DNA of 44,516 nt. Source: Candidatus Gastranaerophilales bacterium. Lineage in GTDB: Bacteria; Cyanobacteriota; Vampirovibrionia; Gastranaerophilales; Gastranaerophilaceae. Below, one piece after another: positions 1 to 8,301 of this stretch. Under the pieces are notes generated by a model that made no database searches, was not told where the DNA came from, and saw only the letters and a list, made by a program, of their open reading frames with translations. The DNA is taken from positions 1-44,516 of the forward strand of contig JAMPIM010000012.1 in NCBI GenBank assembly GCA_023662705.1, written 5' to 3'. How positions within the stretch are numbered: position 1 is the first letter of the stretch; every line of letters starts with the position of its first letter. A program made the position numbers and the translations under genes.

Positions 1-152
1 TCTCACCCGATCGAAAAAGTTTTCCACTCTTCACACTAATATATATTTACCCCGATTAGCGAGGTGACGATGCGGGAAAAGAGTGTTAATTAACCCCACA
101 CCACTCTTAAATAAAAAAGGTATCCGGTTACTTAAAACACAGGAAGAAACCC
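1..152 (+). other. 5' leader region with competing short hairpins
   Basis: No gene is visible. The motif CACTCTT occurs at 25-31 and again at 102-108, and its complement AAGAGTG lies between them at 79-85, so the middle copy can pair with either flank but not both. A purine-rich ribosome binding site (AGGAAG, about 141-146) precedes the ATG at 153. I do not recognise a known riboswitch class here. Confidence 0.35.
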
Positions 153-1364
153 ATGGATACGCTAGTTTTACAAAGACCAAGGATTGAAAAAAACGCGACG
201 AGCGCGGCGGGGATAGTTATTGCCTTTTGTTTAATGCTGAGTCTGCCTGCAAACGGGATTAGTGTTGGAAATTATACAGGGATTTCTCCTACTCTGAATT
301 ATATTAAAGAAGAACAAGCAAACAGAGAACTTTTGTTTGATTCAAACATTAAAACAAAATACGCAGGTGCAAAGGTTGCTGACGTGGACAAGGGTGTTAA
401 ACATATTAAAATGGTTCGTTATTACAATGGAAGACCTGTAAGAATAAATGTTGTAGAAATTTGTCAGGGTGTAAACGGTAATCTTAATATTGAACCGCAA
501 ATTGCTTCCAATACATTGGCTTCAAGAAGAAAAATTTCATCAATAGCCGCTAAAGATAATGCAATAGTAGCTATTAACGGCGGGTATTTTAAACCGCAAA
601 GCGGAGTTCCATTGGGTACTCTTATGATTAATAAAAAGGTGTATACAGGTCCTATATATGACCGTGTGGCAATGGGTATTTTTGATGGCGGTTATGATAT
701 GGCAAGGGTACAGCTAAATGCAAGTATTGATACTAATATAGGAGGGCTTAAAATTGATAATATCAATCAGCCTAGAATGTTGTCGACACATACAATCGTT
801 TATACGCCGGAGTGGGGAACAGTTTCTCCGCCTTCTCCTAAGTATGGTAAACAAATAGTTATAGCTGACGGCAAATTTGTTAAAGCTTCTGTTGAGGCAA
901 ACATTATCCCTAAAAACGGGTTTGTTGTGGTTGGTTCCGCAAAAAACATAGATACAATAATTAAGGCTAAGAAATTCAAGCTGAATGTAAAAACAAATCC
1001 AGGTTGGGAAGGTGTTAATCATATTATAAGCGGCGGGCCGTATCTAATAAAAAATAATGAAATCTATGTTGATATGACCGCGCAAAAACTTGCATCAATC
1101 GGAGGTAGAAATCCAAGGACGGCAATCGGTTATACAAAAGAAAACCATTTGGTTATGGTGACAGCTGACGGTCGTGAAGGTTCTTCAATCGGTTTAACAT
1201 TATTTGAGCTTGCGAATCTGATGAAAGAGTTTGGATGTGTCAATGCTATGAATCTTGATGGCGGTGGTTCGACCGTTATGTATGTAAAAGGTCAGGTTGT
1301 AAACCGACCTGCTGTACAAGGCGGAATTCCGTTATCACATGTACTTACTGTTACAAACAGTTAA
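153..1364 (+). CDS. Secreted phosphodiester glycosidase family protein (NAGPA domain)
   Basis: The 403-residue product starts with a short basic stretch and a hydrophobic segment (about residues 19-36, AAGIVIAFCLMLSLPANG), so it is probably exported or membrane-anchored. The rest carries the hallmarks of the phosphodiester glycosidase / NAGPA (DUF2233) family: AINGGYF near residue 139, GGPYLI near 294, RNPRTAIGY near 321, TADGREG, and the terminal MNLDGGGSTVMY motif near 367. In animals the family removes GlcNAc from phosphodiester-linked mannose-6-phosphate; bacterial members are thought to act on surface glycans or glycosyl-phosphodiesters, but the substrate cannot be read from sequence. 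It appears monocistronic, with an inverted repeat and then the HU terminator downstream. Confidence 0.85.
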   Translation: MDTLVLQRPRIEKNATSAAGIVIAFCLMLSLPANGISVGNYTGISPTLNYIKEEQANRELLFDSNIKTKYAGAKVADVDKGVKHIKMVRYYNGRPVRINVVEICQGVNGNLNIEPQIASNTLASRRKISSIAAKDNAIVAINGGYFKPQSGVPLGTLMINKKVYTGPIYDRVAMGIFDGGYDMARVQLNASIDTNIGGLKIDNINQPRMLSTHTIVYTPEWGTVSPPSPKYGKQIVIADGKFVKASVEANIIPKNGFVVVGSAKNIDTIIKAKKFKLNVKTNPGWEGVNHIISGGPYLIKNNEIYVDMTAQKLASIGGRNPRTAIGYTKENHLVMVTADGREGSSIGLTLFELANLMKEFGCVNAMNLDGGGSTVMYVKGQVVNRPAVQGGIPLSHVLTVTNS

Positions 1365-1372
1365 TAAAGTTT

Positions 1373-1431
1373 GTATAGGAATTATCTGTATGAAAACCGG
1401 CATTTACCCCCACAGAAGATAATTCCTATAC
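1373..1431. repeat. 15-bp perfect inverted repeat with a 29-nt loop
   Basis: Bases 1373-1387 (GTATAGGAATTATCT) are the exact reverse complement of 1417-1431. The loop is 29 bases and no T-run follows on either strand, so it does not look like an ordinary intrinsic terminator. It begins 9 bases after the stop codon of the upstream gene and may shield its mRNA 3' end, or be a small dispersed repeat. Confidence 0.6.
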
Positions 1432-1440
1432 TTCGAAATT

Positions 1441-1484
1441 AAAAAGGGCGAAATTTCTAAAGAAATTTCGCCCTTAAATCTTTT
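1441..1484 (-). terminator. Intrinsic terminator of hup (possibly bidirectional)
   Basis: A 15-bp perfect stem (1444-1458 with 1461-1475, core GGGCGAAATTTC) ends, read on the minus strand, in a run of T from the A-run at 1441-1445. On the plus strand it is followed by AAATCTTTT, so it may also stop read-through from the upstream plus-strand gene. Confidence 0.85.
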
Positions 1485-1492
1485 AAAAAGAA

Positions 1493-1765
1493 CTACTTAA
1501 CAAGTTCTTTGAATGATTTACCAGCTGAGAATGCAGGAACTGTTTTAGCAGCAATCTTCAATTCTTTACCTGTTTGAGGGTTTCTGCCTGTTCTAGCAGC
1601 TCTTTTGCGAGCTTCCCAAGTACCAAAACCAACTAAAGTAACTTTTTTACCTTTAGCAACTGTTTTTTGGATGATTTCTAAAGTAGCTGATAATACATCA
1701 GATGAAACTTTTTGAGACAATTTAGTCTTTTTTGAAATCTCTTTTACTAATTCTTCTTTGTTCAT
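1493..1765 (-). CDS. hup: HU-family histone-like DNA-binding protein
   Basis: This 90-residue protein has the standard length and layout of bacterial HU. The helical N-terminus MNKEELVKEISKKTKLS is followed by the dimer core (LVGFGTWEARKR) and the DNA-clasping arm with RNPQTGKEL around residues 61-69, including the conserved Arg-Asn-Pro tip that intercalates in the minor groove. It is expected to bend and compact the nucleoid as a homodimer. GGAGAG lies just upstream of the ATG. The gene stands alone with its own promoter (1837-1864) and a strong terminator, as expected for an abundant protein. Confidence 0.97.
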   Translation of the reverse strand: MNKEELVKEISKKTKLSQKVSSDVLSATLEIIQKTVAKGKKVTLVGFGTWEARKRAARTGRNPQTGKELKIAAKTVPAFSAGKSFKELVK

Positions 1766-1836
1766 AATAAACTCTCCTATACACTAAGTACTCTCGAGTG
1801 CCCGTCATTACTAAAATTCAAGCACCTTATGAGTTT

Positions 1837-1864
1837 ATTATATACATTTTTCAAATAATTGCAA
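1837..1864 (-). promoter_or_regulatory. Sigma-70-type promoter of hup
   Basis: On the minus strand TTGCAA (1859-1864) and TATAAT (1837-1842) are separated by 16 bases, predicting a leader of about 65 nt before the hup ATG. Confidence 0.6.
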
Positions 1865-1921
1865 GCTTTTTTTATAAAATTTACATTTATTATTGAATTT
1901 TAGGGTATTTTGTTACATAAC

Positions 1922-1949
1922 TTTACATCTTCCTAATTTCGGCTATAAT
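1922..1949 (+). promoter_or_regulatory. Promoter of the iron alcohol dehydrogenase gene
   Basis: TTTACA (1922-1927) and TATAAT (1944-1949) lie 16 bases apart, giving a predicted start about 30 bases before the ATG at 1986. Both boxes fit the housekeeping sigma-70 consensus. Confidence 0.6.
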
Positions 1950-1985
1950 TAAATAGTGGTCTTTATTATAGAAAGGAGAGTTTAT

Positions 1986-3173
1986 ATGTGGGAAAAGGAT
2001 ATTAAAATCCATGATGTTCGTGAGATTAGAACCCGAACTTGTGTTTATTTTGGCTGCGGTGCGATTAATAAAATCGAAGACATAGCCAAAGATTTTAAAT
2101 CAAAAGGTTTGGACAGAGTTATTGTTATGAGCGGTAAGAATGCTTATAAAGCGACAGGAGCGTGGGATGTTGTTGAAAAAGCCCTGAAAAATAACGGTAT
2201 TGAATACGTTAACTATGACGGTGTTACTCCGAATCCTACAACTACTGCTGTAAATGAAGCAGCAAAGATTGCAATAGATTTTGGAGCAAAAGCGGTCATA
2301 GCTATTGGCGGCGGCTCACCAACCGATGCGGGCAAATCAGTTGCGATACTTTTAAAATATCCTGATAAAACGGCTAATGATATTTATGAATTTACATTTG
2401 CACCTACTGAGGCTGCTCCTATTGTGGCAATTAATCTTACACACGGAACAGGAACAGAAACTAACAGATTTGCGGTTGTAACAATTCCTGAAAAAGATTA
2501 TAAACCTGCGATTGCTTATGACTGTATTTATCCGACTTATGCGATTGATGATCCTGCATTGATGGTGAAACTATCTCCAAAACAAACAAGATATGTTTCA
2601 ATTGATGCGGTTAATCACGTTGTGGAAGCTGCTACTTCAAAAGTTGCATCGCCTTATGCAATTACTCTAGCAAGAGAAGTAATTACCTTGGTTTCTAAAT
2701 ATTTACCTAAAGCAATTGAAAATGCAGATGATTTGGAAGCTCGTTATTACCTTGCTTATGCTGCTATGTTGGGCGGTGTTTGTTTTGATAACGGACTTTT
2801 GCATTATACACATGCGCTTGAACATCCGTTAAGCGCAGTAAAACATGAACTATCTCATGGTTTAGGGTTAGCAATTCTTTTACCTGCTGTTGTAAGAAAT
2901 ATTTTTGATGCGAAAGCTGAAACGCTTAAATATATCTTAGAACCGATTGCAGGAAATATTAATACAGCGGCTGAAGCTGAAACTAAAGTTTACGAATGGC
3001 TGAAATCGCTTGGTGTGCCTTCAAAACTCAGAGATGAAGGGTTTACGGAAGCTGATATTCCTAACCTTGTAAATCTTGCATTTACAACTCCGTCGCTCGA
3101 TGGTTTACTTGGAATTGCACCTACAGAAGCAACTAAAGAGGCTGTATCCCAAATTTATACGAATTCTTTATAA
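1986..3173 (+). CDS. Iron-containing alcohol dehydrogenase
   Basis: This is a group III Fe-ADH of 395 residues (family usually 380-400). The N-terminal Rossmann part carries GGGSPTDAGK around residues 108-117 for NAD(P) binding, followed by THGTGTETNRFAV. The C-terminal helical part supplies the metal ligands, which I read as Asp207, His211, His276 and His291 (DAVNH, THALEHP, ELSHG). It most likely interconverts an aldehyde and an alcohol during fermentation, as in butanol or ethanol dehydrogenases; the exact substrate is open. I chose the ATG at 1986, with GAAAGGAGAG directly upstream, over the in-frame GTG at 1956, which has no ribosome binding site and lies almost at the predicted -10 box. 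Confidence 0.92.
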   Translation: MWEKDIKIHDVREIRTRTCVYFGCGAINKIEDIAKDFKSKGLDRVIVMSGKNAYKATGAWDVVEKALKNNGIEYVNYDGVTPNPTTTAVNEAAKIAIDFGAKAVIAIGGGSPTDAGKSVAILLKYPDKTANDIYEFTFAPTEAAPIVAINLTHGTGTETNRFAVVTIPEKDYKPAIAYDCIYPTYAIDDPALMVKLSPKQTRYVSIDAVNHVVEAATSKVASPYAITLAREVITLVSKYLPKAIENADDLEARYYLAYAAMLGGVCFDNGLLHYTHALEHPLSAVKHELSHGLGLAILLPAVVRNIFDAKAETLKYILEPIAGNINTAAEAETKVYEWLKSLGVPSKLRDEGFTEADIPNLVNLAFTTPSLDGLLGIAPTEATKEAVSQIYTNSL

Positions 3174-3176
3174 AAA

Positions 3177-3206
3177 TAAAAGGGGCGGTTTTAACCGCCC
3201 CTTTTT
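3177..3206. terminator. Bidirectional terminator between the ADH and sigma factor genes
   Basis: The hairpin AAAAGGGGCGGTT / AACCGCCCCTTTT with a TT loop has an A-run on one side and a T-run on the other, so it works for both convergent genes. Confidence 0.9.
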
Positions 3207-3207
3207 A

Positions 3208-4086
3208 CTATGCAAAATTTGCTCTCATTTTATTTAATGCTCTTGCTTCTGTTTGTCTGATGCATTCTTTTGTTACACCGAACATTTTTCCGATATCCTC
3301 AAGAGTTGTTTTTGCGAAGTTTTCTAGTCCAAATCTCATTTTGATTACGGCTTGTTCTCTTTCTTTAAGAGTTGATACAACATTTGCAATTTCTTGTTTT
3401 AGTTCTTCAAATTCAATATTTTCTTCAACTGTAGCAGATTCATCAGCAACAACATCAGCTACGTTTAATTCGCTGCCGTTGTTTGCATCAAAAGAGCCTT
3501 CGATTGAAACGGTTGAGCTGTATGCTTGTAAGTAGTTATCAATTTTCTCAGGTTCGATATCCATTTTTTTTGCTACTTCGCTGTTTGTAACCTGTGTATT
3601 GTATGTTCTTTCCATTTCGCGTTTAACTTTTGAAAATTTTGATAATGTTTCTTGTACATATACAGGAATCTTCATGCAGTAAGATTGTTCAGAAATTGCT
3701 TTGAACATAGCTTGTTTAATCCACCATGTTGCATAAGTTGAAAATCTGTAACCTAATTCAGGATTGAATTTTTCTACAGCAACCATTAAGCCTAAGTTAC
3801 CTTCTTGAATTAAATCAACAAGAGGAAGTTTAGATACGTGAATAGCTTTTCTTGCGATAGTTAAAACAAGTTTTAAGTTAGCTTGAACCAATTCTTTTTT
3901 AGCACTGTTGTCGCCGTTTTTAGCTTTGACAGCCAATTCCTTTTCTTCAGCAGCTGTAAGGTTTTTTGCAGCATTAACTTTTCTCAAATAGTAACCCAAT
4001 TCTGAAGAATTTGATGTAATAGAAACAAATCCGCATCTAGCAGGGTTAGTAGCACCGGTTTTTTTCATAGAAATAGCTTTTGACAT
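3208..4086 (-). CDS. RNA polymerase sigma factor, SigA-like (group 1/2)
   Basis: The 292-residue product is a sigma-70 protein lacking region 1.1. Region 1.2 (YYLRKVNAAKNLTAAEE) leads into a canonical region 2 (DLIQEGNLGLMVAVEKF, then RFSTYATWWIKQAM with the aromatic and Arg residues that melt the -10 box), a region 3 and a region 4 (MRFGL, TLEDIGKMFGVTKECIRQTEARAL). The length and lack of region 1.1 fit cyanobacterial-type group 2 factors, though a short primary factor cannot be excluded. The recognition helix has TKECIRQTE where primary factors usually have TRERIRQIE. The start is ATG 4086, with GGAG eight bases upstream; the in-frame GTG at 4092 would sit on the ribosome binding site. Confidence 0.93.
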   Translation of the reverse strand: MSKAISMKKTGATNPARCGFVSITSNSSELGYYLRKVNAAKNLTAAEEKELAVKAKNGDNSAKKELVQANLKLVLTIARKAIHVSKLPLVDLIQEGNLGLMVAVEKFNPELGYRFSTYATWWIKQAMFKAISEQSYCMKIPVYVQETLSKFSKVKREMERTYNTQVTNSEVAKKMDIEPEKIDNYLQAYSSTVSIEGSFDANNGSELNVADVVADESATVEENIEFEELKQEIANVVSTLKEREQAVIKMRFGLENFAKTTLEDIGKMFGVTKECIRQTEARALNKMRANFA

Positions 4087-4122
4087 AAACACAACTCCGT
4101 AGGGGTAAATATAACTTGACTT

Positions 4123-4150
4123 ATTTTATGACTACAAGCCTAATAGTCAA
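4123..4150 (-). promoter_or_regulatory. Promoter of the SigA-like gene
   Basis: On the minus strand TTGACT (4145-4150) and TAAAAT (4123-4128) are spaced by 16 bases, putting the transcription start about 30 bases before ATG 4086. A short hairpin at 4151-4169 abuts the -35 box and a 14-bp palindrome lies further up at 4241-4254. Confidence 0.5.
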
Positions 4151-4169
4151 AAGGATTTAAATAATCCTT
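4151..4169 (-). terminator. Weak hairpin downstream of the patatin gene, possible terminator
   Basis: AAGGATT (4151-4157) pairs with AATCCTT (4163-4169) around a 5-nt loop; on the minus strand the stem runs into TTTTGACTATT. The stem is AT-rich, so this is a weak terminator at best. Confidence 0.4.
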
Positions 4170-4240
4170 ATATACTTATGATATATAAAAAGTATATAAA
4201 ATTCAAGTGTTTTGTTAAGAAATATTACAAAAATTGCCCT

Positions 4241-4254
4241 GATTTTGCAAAATC
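4241..4254. promoter_or_regulatory. 14-bp perfect palindrome upstream of the sigma factor gene
   Basis: GATTTTGCAAAATC is its own reverse complement. It lies about 100 bases upstream of the predicted sigma factor promoter and just past the patatin stop codon, and could be a dimeric regulator site. No regulator can be named from the sequence. Confidence 0.35.
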
Positions 4255-4271
4255 TTTACAAAAGTTAATAA

Positions 4272-5450
4272 TTATTTGCTTGATTCAAGATATAATCTTA
4301 ACTCTGTAACTCTTTCGTCAAGAAGGTTTATGACCGATTTCATAGACTCTGAAATCTTTTTGGTATTTTTGAATCTGGTATGGAAAAACAGGATTGTTGT
4401 TACAGAATCCATAACAAGTTCTTTCAGTTCTAGGATTTCTTTATAAATAAGAGGGTCAACAATTTCTTTGTTTTCGCATAAAAGCATAAACAAATCTCCG
4501 AACCACCATTGAGTTTCTTCTACGTTATTGGAGTTCAGTCCTTTGTTGGCATTTTTTAAGAATTTTAAGGCTTTAGCATAAATGACTTCCAGTTTTTCTT
4601 TTTTAGCAGGTAAGATTTCTTTAAAGTAGTGCATAGTCTGCTCATATCCTGCGTTGATAAGTTTCCTTCTTGATTCTTTATCAAGGTTAAAGTCTGCAAA
4701 GAAAATGTCTCCTGTATTTATTCTAATGCAGTCATATCTGTCATTTTGACCATATACTTCGGTTACAAATCCTGTTGCTACATCCGTAATACAGCTGTAG
4801 ATAGTGTTTATATATGAAATAGGCGAGTTTTTCTCTTCGCTGCAAGTGCCTTCCAGTCTGAATTCAAGGATTCTGCTTTCGGAGTTGTTAACGGTGTCTG
4901 ATAATTTCCACATTGGAGATGCTTTTTGCAAATCTCCATCAACAAGGCTAGCTCCATTATAATCATAAGGAGGCATTAAGCCGGGCATACTGGATGAAAT
5001 TCTTATTGCTTTAGCTATTTCAAAATCAGGAGTTTGTTTGTTAGAAAATTCCTGAGTAGTAAATGTTTTAAGGTTTGTTGTAATAATAACCAGCTCTTTT
5101 TGCAGGTCTTCAAAGTTAACATTTCGTTTCTTTACATCTTCTGCTTTTCTGGAAATAAGTTCGTTTAACCAATCGACAAATATTCCGCCTTTTGATAGTC
5201 CAAAGCTTTTTGTAAGACCGAGATGAATATCTTTGAATAACTCAAAATTTACTTTTAAGAAGAGGTTTTCCAGTTCATAAGATTTATAGCCGCAGGCTAC
5301 AAGAGCCGCAAATATAGAACCTACAGAGGAACCTCCTACTATATCATATTCAATTCCCAGCTCTTCAAGAGCGCGTATTGTTCCAACATAGGCTAAGCCT
5401 CTTATGGCTCCGCCTCCAAATAAACATGTGTATTTAAGCGGGTTATTCAT
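4272..5450 (-). CDS. Patatin-like phospholipase
   Basis: The N-terminal 200 residues form a patatin domain: the oxyanion loop GGGAIRG (residues 12-18), the nucleophile elbow GSSVG with Ser42, SSSMPG around 152-157, and the catalytic Asp171 in LVDGD. Together these give the Ser-Asp dyad of bacterial patatins, which hydrolyse acyl lipids. Residues 200-392 are helical and resemble nothing I can name. No signal peptide is seen, so it is probably cytoplasmic or delivered by an unusual route. Its first 8 bases overlap the end of the membrane-protein gene upstream, so the two are co-transcribed and probably translationally coupled, which hints at a shared role in lipid or envelope metabolism. Confidence 0.88.
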   Translation of the reverse strand: MNNPLKYTCLFGGGAIRGLAYVGTIRALEELGIEYDIVGGSSVGSIFAALVACGYKSYELENLFLKVNFELFKDIHLGLTKSFGLSKGGIFVDWLNELISRKAEDVKKRNVNFEDLQKELVIITTNLKTFTTQEFSNKQTPDFEIAKAIRISSSMPGLMPPYDYNGASLVDGDLQKASPMWKLSDTVNNSESRILEFRLEGTCSEEKNSPISYINTIYSCITDVATGFVTEVYGQNDRYDCIRINTGDIFFADFNLDKESRRKLINAGYEQTMHYFKEILPAKKEKLEVIYAKALKFLKNANKGLNSNNVEETQWWFGDLFMLLCENKEIVDPLIYKEILELKELVMDSVTTILFFHTRFKNTKKISESMKSVINLLDERVTELRLYLESSK

Positions 5451-6969
5451 TTATTAGCCTTTCTTCGTCTTTTTTTCCAAATTCGCCGTTTGTTTTAAAA
5501 AGAATTTTTTCATAATATTTTAAATCCTGACTAGGTTGTTTATATTCTTTTTGGGCAAACTGTGTCGGAATAAATATTCCGCAAAGAGGTCCGTCAAAGA
5601 TTTCTGTCCAGAAAGGATTTGCTTTTAATACGTTATAGATTTTCGTACTTTTATCCGGCATAAGGATTTCGGTCGGATAATTCATGATTATATCGTCCCA
5701 GCGGTCTTCGCCTGAAACAAAATTAATAAATGTATCAAACTCTCTGTCGTAATAACATTCTTCATATCTTCCGTCCATGAAAATTAAATTATTAGGGTAG
5801 AGTTTATAAGCTGTATAACTTCCAAGTGCAAATTCTGTTGCAATATTTCCATCCATATTGTTGATTTTTAAGAATTCACATTCTGCGATAGGAAATTTTG
5901 TCATATTTGTTAATGTTTTATACGGGTGAGTGAATGGAATAAAAAGAATTGAAAGAGCACATAGAGCATAAGCCGTTTTTTCTAAAAATCTGATTCCGTT
6001 ATTGGCGATTAAAGCCATAATATCTTTATAATAAAGCGCTGCTACTGTAATAACTGACAAAGACAATAACTTAACATGCATTGTGCCAAGGGCTGCCGTA
6101 ACAATAAGTACCAATAGTTTTGTAATATCAAACTTCTTTTTGCAGATAGCTTTATAGCCTGCTGTTACAACCGTAAATAATGAGATTATAAATGCAGGAT
6201 AGTAATATTGCACGTGTCTTAGAGCAAATACATACCACCATTCTGTAACGTACATTCTGTTTTTAGTGTTAGCGGAGATTAAGAAATAAAAGTAATCCCA
6301 TCCCCATGGATTTATTGCTAAAAGCGGAGTTGAAATTAAAAGAACAACGAGATATTTTTTCCAAGGCTTGCGTCTAAGCAGTTCGCCTATCATATATATA
6401 AAGATTATGCCTAACCCTGCAACTACTCCGCCATGGGTATTGTTCCAAAGTATAATAAGAAGCGGGAGCGTATAAACAATTTTTGAATTATAAATTCTTG
6501 TTCTTTCCAGAATATATAGAAGTAAAGAAAAGAACATAAAGCTGAACATGTGGCATCTTATTAATGACGGATTCAAATGCGCAAATACTAATAAGAAAGC
6601 TCCTGAAAACCATAATGTCGGCGGGTAATTATTCTTATGTAAATCCTGAGTTTTTATAATAAAAAATGTTGTAAGGAATAAGAGGACAGCTTGATTTAAG
6701 ACTAAGCCAAAGTGTCCTAAATATTTAAAGAACAAATAAAATACAAGACTTGCTCCATATTCGTGGTCAAACCAGATGTGAGTCGGTGTATAAGACATAA
6801 AATCCTGATATGAAATAGAGCCGTTCGCAAAGAAATGCTCTCCGACAATCAGTCTTGCAAATAAATCATAATCATACTCATTACACAGACATGCTAATAA
6901 CAGCGACAGCATTGCCAGTAAAAAATACATAAAAGCCCTGCTTTTAATAACAGATTTAATATTTTCCAT
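5443..6969 (-). CDS. Multi-spanning membrane protein, GT-C glycosyltransferase-like
   Basis: The 508-residue product has about ten hydrophobic segments between residues 14 and 345, then a soluble C-terminal part of about 160 residues. The first predicted periplasmic loop carries an acidic patch (EYDYDLFARL, about residues 31-40) and later HIWFDHEYG, the arrangement expected of GT-C enzymes that take sugars from lipid-phosphate donors. The C-terminal part has FMDGRYEECYYDREF and reads like the soluble domain of such proteins. No specific donor or acceptor can be assigned, and a polymerase or ligase of the O-antigen type is possible. It is the first gene of a two-gene unit with the patatin. Confidence 0.55.
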   Translation of the reverse strand: MENIKSVIKSRAFMYFLLAMLSLLLACLCNEYDYDLFARLIVGEHFFANGSISYQDFMSYTPTHIWFDHEYGASLVFYLFFKYLGHFGLVLNQAVLLFLTTFFIIKTQDLHKNNYPPTLWFSGAFLLVFAHLNPSLIRCHMFSFMFFSLLLYILERTRIYNSKIVYTLPLLIILWNNTHGGVVAGLGIIFIYMIGELLRRKPWKKYLVVLLISTPLLAINPWGWDYFYFLISANTKNRMYVTEWWYVFALRHVQYYYPAFIISLFTVVTAGYKAICKKKFDITKLLVLIVTAALGTMHVKLLSLSVITVAALYYKDIMALIANNGIRFLEKTAYALCALSILFIPFTHPYKTLTNMTKFPIAECEFLKINNMDGNIATEFALGSYTAYKLYPNNLIFMDGRYEECYYDREFDTFINFVSGEDRWDDIIMNYPTEILMPDKSTKIYNVLKANPFWTEIFDGPLCGIFIPTQFAQKEYKQPSQDLKYYEKILFKTNGEFGKKDEERLINE

Positions 6970-7055
6970 TCTCTCTCCTAATCAACTTATATATTTATTC
7001 TAATATAAAAATCAATTTTATGATATATTAAATAAGAGATAAGGAGAATTTGATT

Positions 7056-8300
7056 ATGGGGCAGACTCTTGTAGAAAAAATTATTTCCGACCATGCGGGA
7101 AAAGATGTGCATGCCGGAGAACTTGTAATATCACGTGTTGATGTTGCTGCGGTTCAGGATGGAACAGGACCTTTAACAGTTCAGGAGTTCAAAAAACTGG
7201 GACTTACCAAGCTTAAGAATCCTGAACGTTCGATTTTGTTTATTGACCATGCTTCTCCGAGTCCGAGAAAAGAACTTTCAAACACACATGTTGTCTTAAG
7301 AGAGTTCGCAAAAGAATATGGAGCTGTTTTATCAGATGTCGGAGCAGGTGTTTGTCACCAGAGATTGATTGAAACCTTTGTTAATCCGGGGGAAGTTCTG
7401 GTTGGAGCAGATTCTCATACTTGTACTTCAGGTGCTCTGGGCGCGTTTGCTACAGGCATGGGGTCTACTGATATTGCTGTTGCTATGGGATTAGGTAAAA
7501 CCTGGTTAAAAGTTCCTGCAACTTATAAAATAGTTGTAAACGGTAAATTTAAAGATGGTATTTGTTCAAAAGATTTGATGCTTTATTTGATTGGTATGAT
7601 TGGAGCTGACGGAGCTACTTATAAAGCGCTTGAGTTCTGTGGTGACACTATTGATAATATGTCTATGTCAGAACGATTCACGTTAGCTAATATGGCTGTA
7701 GAAGCAGGTGCAAAATGCGGATTATTTGTTGCTGATGATAAAACTAAAGCATTCTTGAAAGAGCGCGGCAGAGAAGATAAATTCAAACAAATTCTTCCTG
7801 ATGCGGATGCAGATTACGAAAGAGTAATCGAGATTAATGCAGAGGATGTTCCTCATACAGTTTCCTGCCCTCATACTGTTGATAATACAAAGAGAGCTGA
7901 TGAGCTTAAGGATGTAAAGGTTAATCAGGTTTATGTAGGAACTTGTACAAACGGTCGTATTGAAGACCTAAGGGTTGTTGCCGATATTTTAAAAGGGAAA
8001 ACAGTTCATCCGGATGTAAGATTGTTGATTTCTCCTGCTTCAAAAGATGTATTTAAACAAGCTTTGAAGGAAGGCTTGATTGATATTTTTGTAGAATCCA
8101 ATGCTGCAATTCTTGCTCCGGGATGCGGACCTTGTGTAGGGGTGCACGCAGGAATCCTTGGTGACGGAGAAGTTTGTCTTGCAACTCAAAACAGAAATTT
8201 CCAGGGCAGAATGGGAAATACAAAAGGATTTATTTATTTAGCTTCGCCTTATGTAGCAGCTTACACTGCTTTAAAAGGCTATATTAACGCAGGAGATTAG
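7056..8300 (+). CDS. leuC: 3-isopropylmalate dehydratase large subunit / aconitase-family protein
   Basis: This is a 414-residue, short-type LeuC/homoaconitase large subunit holding the 4Fe-4S cluster. The three cluster cysteines are Cys297 (TCTNGR) and Cys357 and Cys360 (GCGPCVG); ADSHTC (near 119-123) and QNRNFQGRMG near the C-terminus are further family signatures. It isomerises a 2-hydroxyacid (isopropylmalate, homocitrate or citrate) together with a small swivelling-domain subunit (LeuD type). No small subunit is adjacent, and a dedicated NAD-isocitrate dehydrogenase is encoded at 35693, so an aconitase role is possible. The ATG at 7056 has AAGGAG nine bases upstream; the in-frame TTG at 7050 is too close to it. 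Confidence 0.85.
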   Translation: MGQTLVEKIISDHAGKDVHAGELVISRVDVAAVQDGTGPLTVQEFKKLGLTKLKNPERSILFIDHASPSPRKELSNTHVVLREFAKEYGAVLSDVGAGVCHQRLIETFVNPGEVLVGADSHTCTSGALGAFATGMGSTDIAVAMGLGKTWLKVPATYKIVVNGKFKDGICSKDLMLYLIGMIGADGATYKALEFCGDTIDNMSMSERFTLANMAVEAGAKCGLFVADDKTKAFLKERGREDKFKQILPDADADYERVIEINAEDVPHTVSCPHTVDNTKRADELKDVKVNQVYVGTCTNGRIEDLRVVADILKGKTVHPDVRLLISPASKDVFKQALKEGLIDIFVESNAAILAPGCGPCVGVHAGILGDGEVCLATQNRNFQGRMGNTKGFIYLASPYVAAYTALKGYINAGD

Positions 8301-8301
8301 T

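Noticed and set aside
1956..1985. GTG start for the iron alcohol dehydrogenase
   Set aside because: It overlaps the region right behind the -10 box and lacks a ribosome binding site; ATG 1986 has a near-perfect one.
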